A DNA stretch of 64,000 bases. Source: Neolewinella xylanilytica (GTDB lineage: Bacteria > Bacteroidota > Bacteroidia > Chitinophagales > Saprospiraceae). The translations under genes were made by a program, and so were the position numbers. Positions within the stretch are counted from its first letter, which is position 1. Every line of letters begins with the position of its first letter. The stretch covers positions 1,612,001 to 1,676,000 of the forward strand of contig NZ_PTJC01000005.1 in assembly GCF_002934605.1 (NCBI RefSeq). Direction: 5' to 3'. Below are positions 1-8,829 of the stretch, piece by piece. Under the pieces are notes generated by a model. The model had not been told where the DNA came from. It made no database searches and worked only from the letters and a program-made list of their open reading frames with translations.

Positions 1-114
1 GGTGCCGGCTTCCAGCCGAACGGAACCGGCCGGTAGGTGAGCGGCAGAATCCTGAGCGGAGAGTCCGATCACGAAACATACACCTACCCATAGGGTCAGG
101 AAAAATCGTATCAT
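1..114 (-). CDS. N-terminus of an exported protein, runs off the window
   Basis: Only the first 38 codons are present. The frame opens with ATG at 114 and reads a clear signal peptide: basic start (MIR), hydrophobic core from residue 4 to 18, and an Ala-Gln cleavage region near residues 20-21, followed by a polar mature start. This is typical of a Sec-exported Bacteroidota protein with Gln after the cleavage site. The rest lies outside the window, so the function cannot be stated. The gene points away from the repeat array at 178-1033. Confidence 0.55.
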   Translation of the reverse strand, partial: MIRFFLTLWVGVCFVIGLSAQDSAAHLPAGSVRLEAGT

Positions 115-560
115 CGATGAGGTTGATTAAGGAGCAGTGGCACTTAGAAGGTAGATAGAACAAACGGTGGAAAGACGGATAAGCGCCGATTGTTAAGGAC
201 TTTGCTGTAGATGCAGTTGGTTAAGCGCGCCCATATAGAGGGGATTTGTCAAAGAGGCTGATGCAGATGCGGTTTGTCAAGGACGGTGATACAGATGTGA
301 TTTGTGAGGGCGTAGAAGTGCTCACTGTCGGATCGCTGCTTCGTCGCCGAGCCGTGTTGGTCGCAAACTTTCGCGAGCAAACCGGTAAAGCGTATGCGGT
401 CGTTGGAGAATTATTGTTCCCTGGCCGGGTTTGCCCCCCGGGCTAAGTAGCTGTGGCCCCTTCCCCAGCTACCGCGAATAGGGAGGTACCCGCCTAGCCA
501 CGCATCCATTCTATGTAGGTTAGCTACGACGGATAGGGAGAATTGCCGGTGAAGCAGGCT
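115..560. other. Intergenic region with scattered repeat units
   Basis: No convincing gene. From about 178 to 312 there are a few degenerate units of the array described at 561-1033 (for example the GATGCAGATGCGG and GATACAGATGTGATTTGT segments near 258-305). Between 313 and 560 I see no repeat and no ORF with protein-like composition. Confidence 0.5.
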
Positions 561-1033
561 AATGCAATGCAGTTCGTTCAGGACTTTGATACAGATGCGG
601 ATTGTTGAAGGGCGCTGATGCGGATGTGATTTGTCTCGGACCCCGATGCAGAGGTGATTTGTTGACCCTGCTGCGGACGTGCTTTGTCCCGTACCCCTAG
701 GCAGCAGCGAGTTGTTGACACTAGTGCAGCGGTGCTTTGTCAAAGATTCTGATGCGGCTGTGATTTGTTGACCCTGATGCGGATGTGCTTTGTTGACCCT
801 GGTGCAGCGGTGCATTGTCAAAGATTCTGATGCGGCTGTGATTTGTTGACCCTGATGCGGACACGATTTGTATCGGAACCCGAGGCAGAGGTGATTTATT
901 GACACTGGTGCAGCGGTGCATTGTCAAAGATTCTGGTGCGGATGTGATTTGTTGACCCTAATGCGGACACGATTTGTATTGGACCCCGAGGCAGAGGTGA
1001 TTTGTTGAGGACCCTGATACGGATGCGATTCGG
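561..1033. repeat. Degenerate tandem array with alternating 25/28-base units
   Basis: About 17 units in a row. One type is 25 bases, near GATGCGGATGTGATTTGTTG plus ACCCT. The other is 28 bases, near GGTGCAGCGGTGCATTGTCA plus AAGATTCT. The types tend to alternate, and the difference in length is 3 bases. Units are 70-90 percent alike by eye, with no constant repeat separated by unique spacers, so this is not a CRISPR array. Open frames on the minus strand here (Ser/His/Gln-rich) are a by-product of the repeats. Function unknown. Confidence 0.8.
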
Positions 1034-1429
1034 AAGGGTAGACGGCTCCCCTTAGTGGGTGGGAGAACCCACCCGGCCGCCGCCACGCTGGCTCCCTTGC
1101 CGCGTCCAAACCACCGCCCACGCCGGTGGCCCTCTCGTTCTGTCCGGAAAGGTGAACGAAGCAAGGGATGGAGCAATGCGCCCGTATCCCGACCGGTACC
1201 TGGCCAGGCTAAGCGAATTGCCTATGTACGATGATTGGTGCCGACGGAACTAGTGCGGTCATGGAGGGTTCGTAGAGGGAATCTCCGTCGGCGATAACCC
1301 AATATAGGCGCGTTTTTTCAAACAAACAAATTGTTGGTAAATTTGCTTCCTCTGAATCAGTTACTTGCCCGCCCTTTTTAGGGTGCCGACCTTGCATCAT
1401 TTATTCCATCTCCCCCTAAGCTTTTCCCC
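1034..1429. other. Intergenic region upstream of rarA
   Basis: No gene that I trust. A perfect 7-base-pair hairpin, GGGTGGG-AGAA-CCCACCC, lies at 1057-1074 just after the tandem array. The AT-rich stretch 1310-1425 probably contains the rarA promoter, but I cannot place a -7 box with confidence. Confidence 0.45.
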
Positions 1430-2704
1430 ATGCAGCCCTTAGCCGAACGAATGCGCCCGAAAACCCTCGACGATTACGTCGGCCAGCAACACCTGGTCGG
1501 CAAGGGAGCCGTGTTGCGGCGGGCCATCGAGACGGGTAGGTTGCCCAGCTTTATCCTTTGGGGACCGCCCGGCGTAGGCAAAACTACCCTGGCCCAGATC
1601 GTGGCTAACCAACTCGAGGTGCCCTTCTACATGCTGAGCGCGATCAACTCGGGGGTGAAGGATGTCCGGGATACGATCGAAAAAGCGAAGCGGGGCAAGT
1701 TTTTCGAATCCGCTTCCCCGATCCTGTTCATCGACGAGATCCACCGGTTCAGTAAGTCGCAGCAAGACAGCCTCCTCGGGGCCGTGGAAGCCGGCATTGT
1801 CACCCTGATCGGGGCCACCACGGAAAACCCCAGTTTCGAAGTCATTCCCGCCCTGCTGTCGCGGGCCCAGGTATATGTGCTCGAACCGCTCGGCCGCGAG
1901 GAATTGAAGGGGATGGTCGATCGCGCCCTGGCCGACGATGACTATCTGAGCAAGATGGAAGTTCAGGTAGACGATTACGATACCCTCATCCGGTTTTCCG
2001 GGGGAGACGGCCGCCGCCTCTACAACGTTCTCGAGTTGGTCACCCACGAGGCCGCCGATGGCCGTTCGGTGACGCTGGACACTGACTACATCACTTCCCG
2101 GGTACAGGAAAATCTCACCCGCTACGACAAAACCGGCGAGCAGCACTACGACATCGCGTCGGCCATGATCAAAAGTATCCGCGGCAGCGATCCCAACGGG
2201 GCCGTCTACTGGCTGGCCCGGATGATCGAAGGAGGCGAAGACCTCAAGTTCATCGCCCGCCGATTGGTGATCTCCGCATCCGAAGATATCGGCCTGGCCA
2301 ACCCCAATGCCCTCCTCATGGCCACCACCGCAGCCCAGGCAGCGCAAATGGTGGGCTACCCGGAAGCGCGGATCATCCTGAGTCAGGCAACGGTCTACCT
2401 GGCCACCAGCCCAAAGTCCAACAGCAGCTACAAAGCCATCGGGGAAGCGCAGCAAGCCGTTAGAAAGACCGGTACCTTGCCCGTCCCCTTGCACCTGCGC
2501 AACGCGCCCACCAAGTTGATGAAGCAGTTGGATTACGGGAAAAATTACAACTATAGCCACGATAATCCCGGCAACTTCAAGGCCCAGGAATACCTCCCCG
2601 AAGCGCTATCCGGCACCGCGTTTTTTAAGCCGCAGACCAACAACGCCACCGAGGTAAAGATCGCCGAGCGGCTGAAGCAGTTGTGGGGAAAGAAGTACGA
2701 CTAG
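1430..2704 (+). CDS. rarA: Replication-associated recombination protein RarA (MgsA), AAA+ ATPase
   Basis: The 424-residue protein has the clamp-loader-like AAA+ layout of RarA/MgsA/WRNIP1. Walker A GPPGVGKT is at residues 45-52, Walker B with the DEIH box at about 99-105, and sensor 1 in the IGATTENPS stretch. The C-terminal half fits the RarA tetramerisation domain (segments RGSDPNGAVYWLARM and SASEDIGLANPNAL). Family members act at stalled replication forks and single-strand gaps. The length is normal for the family. The ATG at 1430 puts the first conserved segment (RPKTLDDYVGQ) at residue 9. It stands alone and converges on the hydrolase gene, with 7 bases between stops. Confidence 0.97.
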   Translation: MQPLAERMRPKTLDDYVGQQHLVGKGAVLRRAIETGRLPSFILWGPPGVGKTTLAQIVANQLEVPFYMLSAINSGVKDVRDTIEKAKRGKFFESASPILFIDEIHRFSKSQQDSLLGAVEAGIVTLIGATTENPSFEVIPALLSRAQVYVLEPLGREELKGMVDRALADDDYLSKMEVQVDDYDTLIRFSGGDGRRLYNVLELVTHEAADGRSVTLDTDYITSRVQENLTRYDKTGEQHYDIASAMIKSIRGSDPNGAVYWLARMIEGGEDLKFIARRLVISASEDIGLANPNALLMATTAAQAAQMVGYPEARIILSQATVYLATSPKSNSSYKAIGEAQQAVRKTGTLPVPLHLRNAPTKLMKQLDYGKNYNYSHDNPGNFKAQEYLPEALSGTAFFKPQTNNATEVKIAERLKQLWGKKYD

Positions 2705-2711
2705 GAAAGCG

Positions 2712-3593
2712 CTACACCGTATCAATCAGGAAGTGGAGGTAGTGCTTGAGCAGCTTCGGGGCGGTATACAGGAGGTCGTGTTGCTTATCCGGCACCATAT
2801 GGTGGATCAGGATAGGGGCATTGACGAGCTTATCGCAGGCGTAGTAGGCATTGCGGGGGTAGATCAGCCAGTCGTCGGTGCCGTGCAAAATGACGGTAGT
2901 GGCGTTGATATGGTACCATTCATCCGCCATATCCACAAGTTCCGCTTCGTGGGCCAGTTTCTCGTGGTTCGCGCTGTTGAGTCCGCTGGGAAGCAGCCAG
3001 GAGAGGGCCCAGAGCGAATTCGGGTTCGTGATCCAGTAGGTGTACTCCTGGGATGGAGCCAGGCTGGCCGATTGCAGCAGCAGGCCGTCGATCAGTTCCG
3101 GAAAATCCATCGCGATCCGGGCACTCACCGTGCCCCCGTAGCTGCTCCCGTGCAGAATCACCTTCTGGCCTGGATACCGCCGGGTACGAATAACACTCGC
3201 CACGTTCGCCGCCTGCTCCTGTACCGAGGTCATGGGTTTACCGAGCCCGCTTCCCCCGTAGCCGGGTCGGTCTATGGCCAGGATGTTTGCATCGTGGCGT
3301 AGGGAGCTGTCGCGCATCATACTGAGCCACCAGGCACTGGAGGAGGGGGCCCCGTGGATAAAGACCAGCAACGGTTTACTCGAGTCTTGCCCGATTTGCA
3401 AGTAGCGCAGTCGCCGCGTCGTTCCCTCCATGTAGCCAATCTCCGCGACATCCAGGTTGGCCCGTAGCATGGTGGCGCTGAGGGTTTCGTCGTCCATCTG
3501 AATCCGCACGTAAGGCTCCAGCCGGTAGATCGCGTAGGTCACGAACACCAGGAAGGCGAGTAGCAGGTACAGCCTTTTCATTTTAAGCAACAT
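2712..3593 (-). CDS. Alpha/beta hydrolase, membrane-anchored or exported
   Basis: 293 residues. A hydrophobic segment at residues 8-22 is either a signal anchor or an uncleaved signal. The catalytic domain shows the oxyanion-hole HGAP at 80-83, the nucleophile elbow GSSYGG with Ser151, an Asp candidate in HGTDDW and a His candidate in KQHD near the C-terminus. This is a complete Ser-His-Asp set of the alpha/beta hydrolase fold (Pfam Abhydrolase). The substrate cannot be read from sequence. Translation could also start at Met5. It is monocistronic and converges on rarA. Confidence 0.85.
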   Translation of the reverse strand: MLLKMKRLYLLLAFLVFVTYAIYRLEPYVRIQMDDETLSATMLRANLDVAEIGYMEGTTRRLRYLQIGQDSSKPLLVFIHGAPSSSAWWLSMMRDSSLRHDANILAIDRPGYGGSGLGKPMTSVQEQAANVASVIRTRRYPGQKVILHGSSYGGTVSARIAMDFPELIDGLLLQSASLAPSQEYTYWITNPNSLWALSWLLPSGLNSANHEKLAHEAELVDMADEWYHINATTVILHGTDDWLIYPRNAYYACDKLVNAPILIHHMVPDKQHDLLYTAPKLLKHYLHFLIDTV

Positions 3594-3852
3594 CGCGCGG
3601 CGGAGTGTGCTAGGAAGACACTTTCGGACGGAAGCTGGTTGGAAATAAACCTATTCAAACCACCTTTTAAAGCAACCTTTTGCCACGCACCACGAATCGG
3701 CTTTCTGGCCCCGCAGAAATTCCCCGGGAAGGCGTAGGGTCGCTCCGGAATTAATTCGGGCATTTGGCGTCGCCGACTTGCATCACCAGCAACAAATGCC
3801 ATAAATTCACAGTTGCAATAGCAATAGTTGTCATAGCAAAAAAAAGTTCATC

Positions 3853-4590
3853 ATGCCTACCACGATCTCCGATAAGCCCGTCCAGAAATACGATGCCTAC
3901 ACCGCAACGGACTACCGCATCTGGCGGCTACTCGCCCAACGGCAGACCGAGGCGCTCAAGCCGGTGGCGGCCGCCGAGTATCTACGCTGCCTCAACGAAC
4001 TGTACCCGATCCTTTCACCCGAGCATCCTCCCCGTTTCAGCGACCTCAGCCGCGCCCTCCGCGAGGCCCACGGTTGGTCCATTGAGGTAGTGAAAGGGTT
4101 TCTTCCGGTGGACGAGTTTTTTGCCCTCCTTTCCCGCCGCCGCTTCTGCTCGAGCACCTGGCTGCGCAACGAAAACCAACTCGATTACCTGGAAGAACCC
4201 GATATGTTCCACGACATCTTCGGTCACATTCCCCTCTATCTGAATAAGAACTACGCCGACTTCGCTCAGCAACTAGGTGCGCTCGGCGTGAAGTACGCGG
4301 GAGACGAGCACAAGATCACCAAGCTCCAGCGCCTCTACTGGTTCACGATCGAGTTCGGCGTCATGCGCCAGCGCGGAGAGCTCAAGGTATACGGAGCGGG
4401 TATCTGCAGCAGCCCCCAGGAAACCAAGCACATCTTCGAAAACAAGGAAGTCCAAGTCGTCGACTTCGATCTCGACCAGGTCATGGCCCAGGAGTTCGTC
4501 ATCGACAAGGTCCAGATGAAGTATTTCGCCATTGACAGCTTCGCGAGCCTGTACTCGGCGGTGGATGCTTTGGCGGAGCGGTGGGGGTAG
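3853..4590 (+). CDS. phhA: Phenylalanine 4-monooxygenase
   Basis: 245 residues, the usual length for bacterial phenylalanine hydroxylase, which turns phenylalanine into tyrosine using tetrahydropterin and O2. The non-haem iron site is visible: His120 and His125 in MFHDIFGHIPL, and Glu167 in YWFTIEFGV. The ATG at 3853 follows an A-rich leader (AAAAAAAAGTTCATC), as expected in Bacteroidota, where Shine-Dalgarno sites are weak. folP lies nearby at 6304-7170 but serves folate, not pterin recycling, so I draw no operon link. Confidence 0.96.
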   Translation: MPTTISDKPVQKYDAYTATDYRIWRLLAQRQTEALKPVAAAEYLRCLNELYPILSPEHPPRFSDLSRALREAHGWSIEVVKGFLPVDEFFALLSRRRFCSSTWLRNENQLDYLEEPDMFHDIFGHIPLYLNKNYADFAQQLGALGVKYAGDEHKITKLQRLYWFTIEFGVMRQRGELKVYGAGICSSPQETKHIFENKEVQVVDFDLDQVMAQEFVIDKVQMKYFAIDSFASLYSAVDALAERWG

Positions 4591-4630
4591 AATAGTACGG
4601 TAGTAGAAAGTCGCTCATTTCATTCGCGGG

Positions 4631-4664
4631 GTAGTACGGTAGTGTGCGGGTGCTACCGTACTAC
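4631..4664. terminator. Hairpin between phhA and tRNA-Arg
   Basis: A perfect 12-base-pair stem, GTAGTACGGTAG / CTACCGTACTAC, with a 10-base loop. Further copies of TAGTACGGTAG and its complement lie at about 4595-4607 and 4674-4687, so alternative hairpins can form. It sits between converging genes and could terminate transcription from both sides. Confidence 0.6.
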
Positions 4665-4691
4665 CGTACTAAATTCTACCGTACTAAAAAG

Positions 4692-4765
4692 TGCCCCGTA
4701 AAGGATTCGAACCTTTGACCTGAAATTTAGAAGATTCCTGCTCTATCCAACTGAGCTAACGGAGC
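4692..4765 (-). tRNA. tRNA-Arg (anticodon TCT)
   Basis: Read on the minus strand, the sequence folds as a full cloverleaf. The acceptor stem is GCTCCGT/ACGGGGC with discriminator A, and the D arm is GCTC...GAGC. The anticodon stem is GGAAT/ATTTC around the loop CTTCTAA, giving anticodon TCT (reads AGA/AGG). The T arm is AAAGG-TTCGAAT-CCTTT. CCA is not encoded. All stems pair, apart from tolerated G-T pairs. Confidence 0.95.
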
Positions 4766-4881
4766 TTAATCCGTGCAAAACTACGGTTCCCGGCGTACAT
4801 CGCAAAGAAAGTGCCGCCACAGACCGGGAGAAGTCACTACCGCACCTTTGTAGGTTTGCCTTTGTCCACGATTATGCGAAC

Positions 4882-6066
4882 TTATTTACCCAATTCCCCC
4901 TGGGTAGTGCGTACGGGAGCACCGCGGAAACTGACGACCAGGCGGTACTCGTCGCCGATGCCGGAAACCAGCGGACCGAACATCGTGTCCATCAGGTTGG
5001 TGGCCTGGGTTTTCGCGCGATCCATGACGTTGCTTTCCAGGGCGTCTTCCCGGAAGCTTTCCCGTAGGGCATTCACTCCTTCGTTGATGTTGCCGCCCTC
5101 GACCTCACGGAGCCAGCCGATGTCGAGTTTTTCCACCTTGGGAAGTACCTCGTGGCTCAGGATTTCCGGTTCGGGAAGGGTGATGTTGACGGTTTTGTTT
5201 TGCTCGTCGAGTTGGAGGTCGAAGTACTCGTTGAGCCGGAATCCTACCTTCAGGATCGATAGCGCCGTAATCTCCACGTCGGTTTCGCTCACGTTCATTC
5301 CCCAGATGGTGGTCTGCAGGTTTTTGTTGATGCCCTTTTTGTCGCGGATCTCGATCGTCGCCAGCTCCCCGATCACACTCTCCACTCTTTCCTGGAACAA
5401 GCCCCTGCTGCGGCTGAAATCCTCGATGGCCGCCCGTTCGCGCATACGGCCTACGAGCGGGCGCAAGGCCTCCCCCATGGCGATGGAACAGGGGTTCTGT
5501 ACGTCCGCCCCCCTGGCCAGGATGTTCCCGTTGCGGGTGCGGATGACGGCCGCCATCACCTTGTTCAGCATGAAGCAGGTGTAGTTACTCGCCACTTCCT
5601 CGAAGATTTCGGTGACCTTCTGCCCGCCCTCGTCGTACCAGGTTTCGTACAGGGCCGCGCTGGTGTCGCGCAGCCGCATGAAATCGTTGAAGTAGAGGTC
5701 GGTAAGTTGGGGGTGCTGGCGATCGTATTCCGCGATTACTTCCTGCTGGAGACTGTCGTTGAGTCCCATGCGGTTGCTCACGTGGCGCAAGATATCCGTA
5801 TTGATGCCGTAAACCAGGTCGTCGAATTCACGGCGGTAGCGGCGGGGGTTCCGCAAAATGGCAAGGGCGGTTTCGGTGTCGATGTCGAGATTGAAATCCG
5901 CCGGCTGGTATTGCAGCTCGTACTCCGCCGGTCCGGCCAGGAAACTACCCGGCGTATTCCGCAGCGTCCGGTAGCCAAGCACCCCGAGAATGCCGAGGAT
6001 GGCCACCACGATCAGGATCTGGGCGGTGCCGATGCTTTTGGTTTCCTGGGGAGGGTTGCGGGCCAT
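4882..6066 (-). CDS. DUF4230-type membrane-anchored protein
   Basis: 394 residues. One transmembrane segment lies at about 14-31, so most of the chain is probably periplasmic. The C-terminal part (about 240-390) has the alternating strand pattern and the segment EVLPKVEKLDIGWLREVEGG seen in DUF4230 proteins. The region 90-240 is helical and charged. No enzymatic motif is visible. A short Pro-Asn-rich repeat stretch separates it from folP on the same strand. The family name is from memory and moderately secure; the function is unknown. Confidence 0.6.
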   Translation of the reverse strand: MARNPPQETKSIGTAQILIVVAILGILGVLGYRTLRNTPGSFLAGPAEYELQYQPADFNLDIDTETALAILRNPRRYRREFDDLVYGINTDILRHVSNRMGLNDSLQQEVIAEYDRQHPQLTDLYFNDFMRLRDTSAALYETWYDEGGQKVTEIFEEVASNYTCFMLNKVMAAVIRTRNGNILARGADVQNPCSIAMGEALRPLVGRMRERAAIEDFSRSRGLFQERVESVIGELATIEIRDKKGINKNLQTTIWGMNVSETDVEITALSILKVGFRLNEYFDLQLDEQNKTVNITLPEPEILSHEVLPKVEKLDIGWLREVEGGNINEGVNALRESFREDALESNVMDRAKTQATNLMDTMFGPLVSGIGDEYRLVVSFRGAPVRTTQGELGK

Positions 6067-6244
6067 GGGGCGTTAGATGCGTTGCAAATGGTGAAAACAG
6101 GGTAGGGGCGCCAAAGTTGGCGGCGTGTCCCGGGAGCAGCTACGGTCGGCCGATTGGCCCGGACAAGTGGGAGCCATCGGAATCAACGGCCGGTATTGGC
6201 TATGCACCCGCGCGCCGCCGCCCCAATAGCTATACGAGCCTACC

Positions 6245-6300
6245 CGAAAACCGAAAACCAACCCCCGACAACCGACAACCGACAACCCCCGACAACCCAC
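6245..6300. repeat. Short direct repeats (CGACAACC-like)
   Basis: Imperfect tandem copies of CCGACAACC / CCGAAAACC fill the stretch just downstream of the folP stop. It looks like a decayed minisatellite; no function is inferred. Confidence 0.6.
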
Positions 6301-6303
6301 AAA

Positions 6304-7170
6304 TCACTCCCCAACCAGCCGAGCCTCCTCCAGCAAACGGTACAGCTTCACCGTTTGGACCGCTTCCTTCACGTCGTGCACCCGCAGGATCGACGCCCCT
6401 TGCTGTAAGGCGTAAAGGTTGAGCGCCGTGGTGGCCGGCAAAACGTCGGCGGCGGTGGACTTCAGCGGTTTGTAAATCATTCCTTTCCGGCTGATGCCAG
6501 CGAGTACCGGGGCGCCGAGGTGGCGAAACGCATGCAGGTTCTTGAGGAGCTCGTAGTTCTGTTTTAGGGATTTGCCGAATCCGAAGCCGGGGTCGATGAT
6601 GATGTCTTTTACCCCCAGATTCCGGATCGCGATCAGCTGTTCGGCCAGAAAGTCCCATACCTCCGTAACGACTTTATCGCCGTAGCTCTTGGTGTGTTCC
6701 TGCATGGTCGCCGGCGTAGCTCCGACGGGCATGTGCATCAGCACGTAGGGGACCTTTAGCCGGGCCACGGTGGGCACCAGTTCCGCGTCGAAGCGGCCCG
6801 CCCCGATGTCGTTGATCATCCCGGCACCGGCGGCCACGGCGGCCCGGGCGGTGGCGGCGTAGATGGTGTCGCAGCTGATCACCGCGCCGGGGGCGGCATT
6901 CCGGACTTCCTCGATGACCGGAATCACCCGGTCGATTTCCTCCTGGGCCTCGATCAGTTCTGCGCCGGGGCGGGAGGACATGCCGCCGATATCGATGATG
7001 GTCGCGCCGTCTTCCCGCATGCGGGCTGCATCCGCACCGGCCTGGGCCACGTCCGTCCGGCTGTCGGCGTGAAAACTATCCGGCGTGGCATTCAGAATGC
7101 CCATGACGAGCGGTCGCTCGACGGTCAGCAGTCTGCCATTGCAGTTCAGGGAAAAAGGGGAAAAGCGCAA
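6304..7170 (-). CDS. folP: Dihydropteroate synthase
   Basis: 288 residues. The enzyme joins 4-aminobenzoate to hydroxymethyl-dihydropterin diphosphate in folate synthesis. The signature blocks are present in order: GILNATPDSF near residue 24, DIGGMSSRPGA near 60, SCDT near 98, the pterin-site stretch DPGFGFGKS near 191, GISRKGM near 224, and the C-terminal RVHDV near 265. The length matches single-domain DHPS. It is divergently arranged with the gene at 7204, 33 bases apart, so the two share a promoter region. Confidence 0.96.
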   Translation of the reverse strand: MRFSPFSLNCNGRLLTVERPLVMGILNATPDSFHADSRTDVAQAGADAARMREDGATIIDIGGMSSRPGAELIEAQEEIDRVIPVIEEVRNAAPGAVISCDTIYAATARAAVAAGAGMINDIGAGRFDAELVPTVARLKVPYVLMHMPVGATPATMQEHTKSYGDKVVTEVWDFLAEQLIAIRNLGVKDIIIDPGFGFGKSLKQNYELLKNLHAFRHLGAPVLAGISRKGMIYKPLKSTAADVLPATTALNLYALQQGASILRVHDVKEAVQTVKLYRLLEEARLVGE

Positions 7171-7203
7171 GGTGGTGGCAAGTTATGCGCGAATTACCGC
7201 ATT

Positions 7204-8769
7204 ATGTACGACTTTTACCAACCGATGCCCTATACCGAACAGCAGATCCGCGGCCTGGCTATCAATTTTCTGCGGTTTCACTACAAGCTACGGCCCCGTT
7301 ACGGCGGCAGCGGTACGCGGGTGGTGGATAAGCCCCACTACTATCAGGGGGTGCTCATCGATGCCCGTCTGGCCTACCGCAAACCCGATCGTACCTACTT
7401 CACGGCTACGGTCGAGGCCACCAGCGTCGATCGCCAACACGAGATTCTGTATCAGGCGAATTACTGGCGGATCGGCTGGCATACCCTGGTACTCACCCTC
7501 TTCGTGGCCGCCTTGCTGGTCTGGGCGGGGCTGCCGCCGCTGTCTGGATTGTTGGGCGCCGGAGCGCCGGAGCCGAGATTCAACCTGTGGCGCGCGTTCG
7601 GCAGCCCGGGTGTTTACGGCTTTCTCTTGCTTGCCCTGCTGGCCATTGCGGCTACGATCTTCGCCTTCCTGCGCCGCTTACGGACGTATCGCTACATCTA
7701 CGCCGTCGACCAGTTCAAACACTTTTTCGCCGACGCCCAGTGGGTGGCTTACGACGTAGAAATATTCCAACCCGACAACTGGCGCAGCCGCCGCAAATAC
7801 CGCGAACTGGAACGGCAATGCGTCAAATACGGCTTCGGCCTGCTCGCCGTCGAGGCGGATAAGGTGGTGAAGAACGTGATCAGTCCGAGCCAGGTAGACC
7901 AGTTTCGCGGCCACCGCATTCGTTTGCCGCGGTGGCTGGCCCGGGCCGAGGAAACCCAACCGGCCGACCCCGGCACCCTGCCCCCGGAAGTGGTGGACCC
8001 CCTGGCGCTCGAAAGTCCGGAAGTGGTGGTCCTGCCGCCCCGGCCCGGTCGGCCCAAGTTTTACGAGGAGCCGCGCCGGCGCGGTGCTCTGTGGCGCGCC
8101 CGGGCCCGGCGGGTGTACCGCAAGCTTTTTCCCAGCGCCCTGCGGAGTCGGCCGGGCTACTATAAGCTAGGGTGGTGGGTCCTCATCCTGGGGCTGCCTT
8201 CGCTGGTGCTGCTCGGTTACGGACTGTACCGCCAGGCGGCCTATAGTCCCCTGGCGACCGCGGGCGGCAAGTTCGCGGCTCCCGACCTGGCGCCCCTGGA
8301 GTCCGAAAACGACCCGGTCCCGTTCATCGATCCGGAGGTTGGCGAATACCACCGCACCATCGAGCCCGATCCGGGCGAAGCGGCGGAGCGGAACGTGCCG
8401 GAGGAAGCGCTCGTGGCTCCCGAGCGGATCGAGGACCTGATGAGCCTGCGCCGGTACCGCCTCTCCGCCGACGGACAGGAAATCCTGGACTACGACTGCC
8501 TGCCACTGTACCAGCTGGAAGAATCGGTATTTATTCTGCTGTTCGGCCGCTACGCTTCCTTTGCGTCCGCCCGCGAATGGGCGCTGGAACTAAACCGGCT
8601 GTACGGCTCGCCGGTTACCGTTGCGGCGGGGGATTGCGTGGAAGCGGACGGCTCGGGTTACCTGCTGTACATCGATACCCCCACTTCGGACGAGGGCGCG
8701 GCGAATTACTTGGCGCGCACCTTCATCCGGGAGACGGGACTGGACGTGGAGATCATTGAAATTAACTGA
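7204..8769 (+). CDS. Three-helix membrane protein with SPOR-like C-terminus
   Basis: I do not recognise the full-length family. The start at 7204 (521 residues) is preferred because upstream in-frame codons overlap folP on the other strand. Hydrophobic helices lie at about 93-112, 136-156 and 322-342. Between helices 2 and 3 is a basic cytoplasmic-looking region with Arg/Pro-rich segments. The last 85 residues (about 436-521) start with a VFILLFGRYASFASAREWA stretch, which resembles the SPOR fold (peptidoglycan binding) in length and pattern. If so, helix 3 would place this domain in the periplasm. Function unknown; the SPOR reading is tentative. Confidence 0.6.
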   Translation: MYDFYQPMPYTEQQIRGLAINFLRFHYKLRPRYGGSGTRVVDKPHYYQGVLIDARLAYRKPDRTYFTATVEATSVDRQHEILYQANYWRIGWHTLVLTLFVAALLVWAGLPPLSGLLGAGAPEPRFNLWRAFGSPGVYGFLLLALLAIAATIFAFLRRLRTYRYIYAVDQFKHFFADAQWVAYDVEIFQPDNWRSRRKYRELERQCVKYGFGLLAVEADKVVKNVISPSQVDQFRGHRIRLPRWLARAEETQPADPGTLPPEVVDPLALESPEVVVLPPRPGRPKFYEEPRRRGALWRARARRVYRKLFPSALRSRPGYYKLGWWVLILGLPSLVLLGYGLYRQAAYSPLATAGGKFAAPDLAPLESENDPVPFIDPEVGEYHRTIEPDPGEAAERNVPEEALVAPERIEDLMSLRRYRLSADGQEILDYDCLPLYQLEESVFILLFGRYASFASAREWALELNRLYGSPVTVAAGDCVEADGSGYLLYIDTPTSDEGAANYLARTFIRETGLDVEIIEIN

Positions 8770-8780
8770 CGTCCCACGTT

Positions 8781-8796
8781 CCTGCGCCCCGCCGCG
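8781..8796 (+). promoter_or_regulatory. GC-rich element copy 1 (upstream of cbs)
   Basis: CCTGCGCCCCGCCGCG lies 34 bases before the cbs start and is followed by an A-tract. It is a divergent copy of the element best seen at 13471-13496. Confidence 0.4.
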
Positions 8797-8829
8797 AAAA
8801 AAAACACCACAGCCCCTTAGTAAACAAGC

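Noticed and set aside
411-905. Ser/His/Gln-rich protein on the minus strand
   Set aside because: The frame arises from the tandem repeats. The 25/28-base units shift the frame from unit to unit, so there is no stable repeat protein.
561-1033. CRISPR array
   Set aside because: Units are directly adjacent and all degenerate; there is no constant repeat with unique spacers and no cas gene nearby.
1059-1253. Small protein on the plus strand before rarA
   Set aside because: Pro/Arg-rich start over a hairpin, no start signal, no family.
1439-2560. Long minus-strand open frame over rarA
   Set aside because: Antisense shadow of a strong gene in GC-rich DNA; the plus frame has all RarA motifs.
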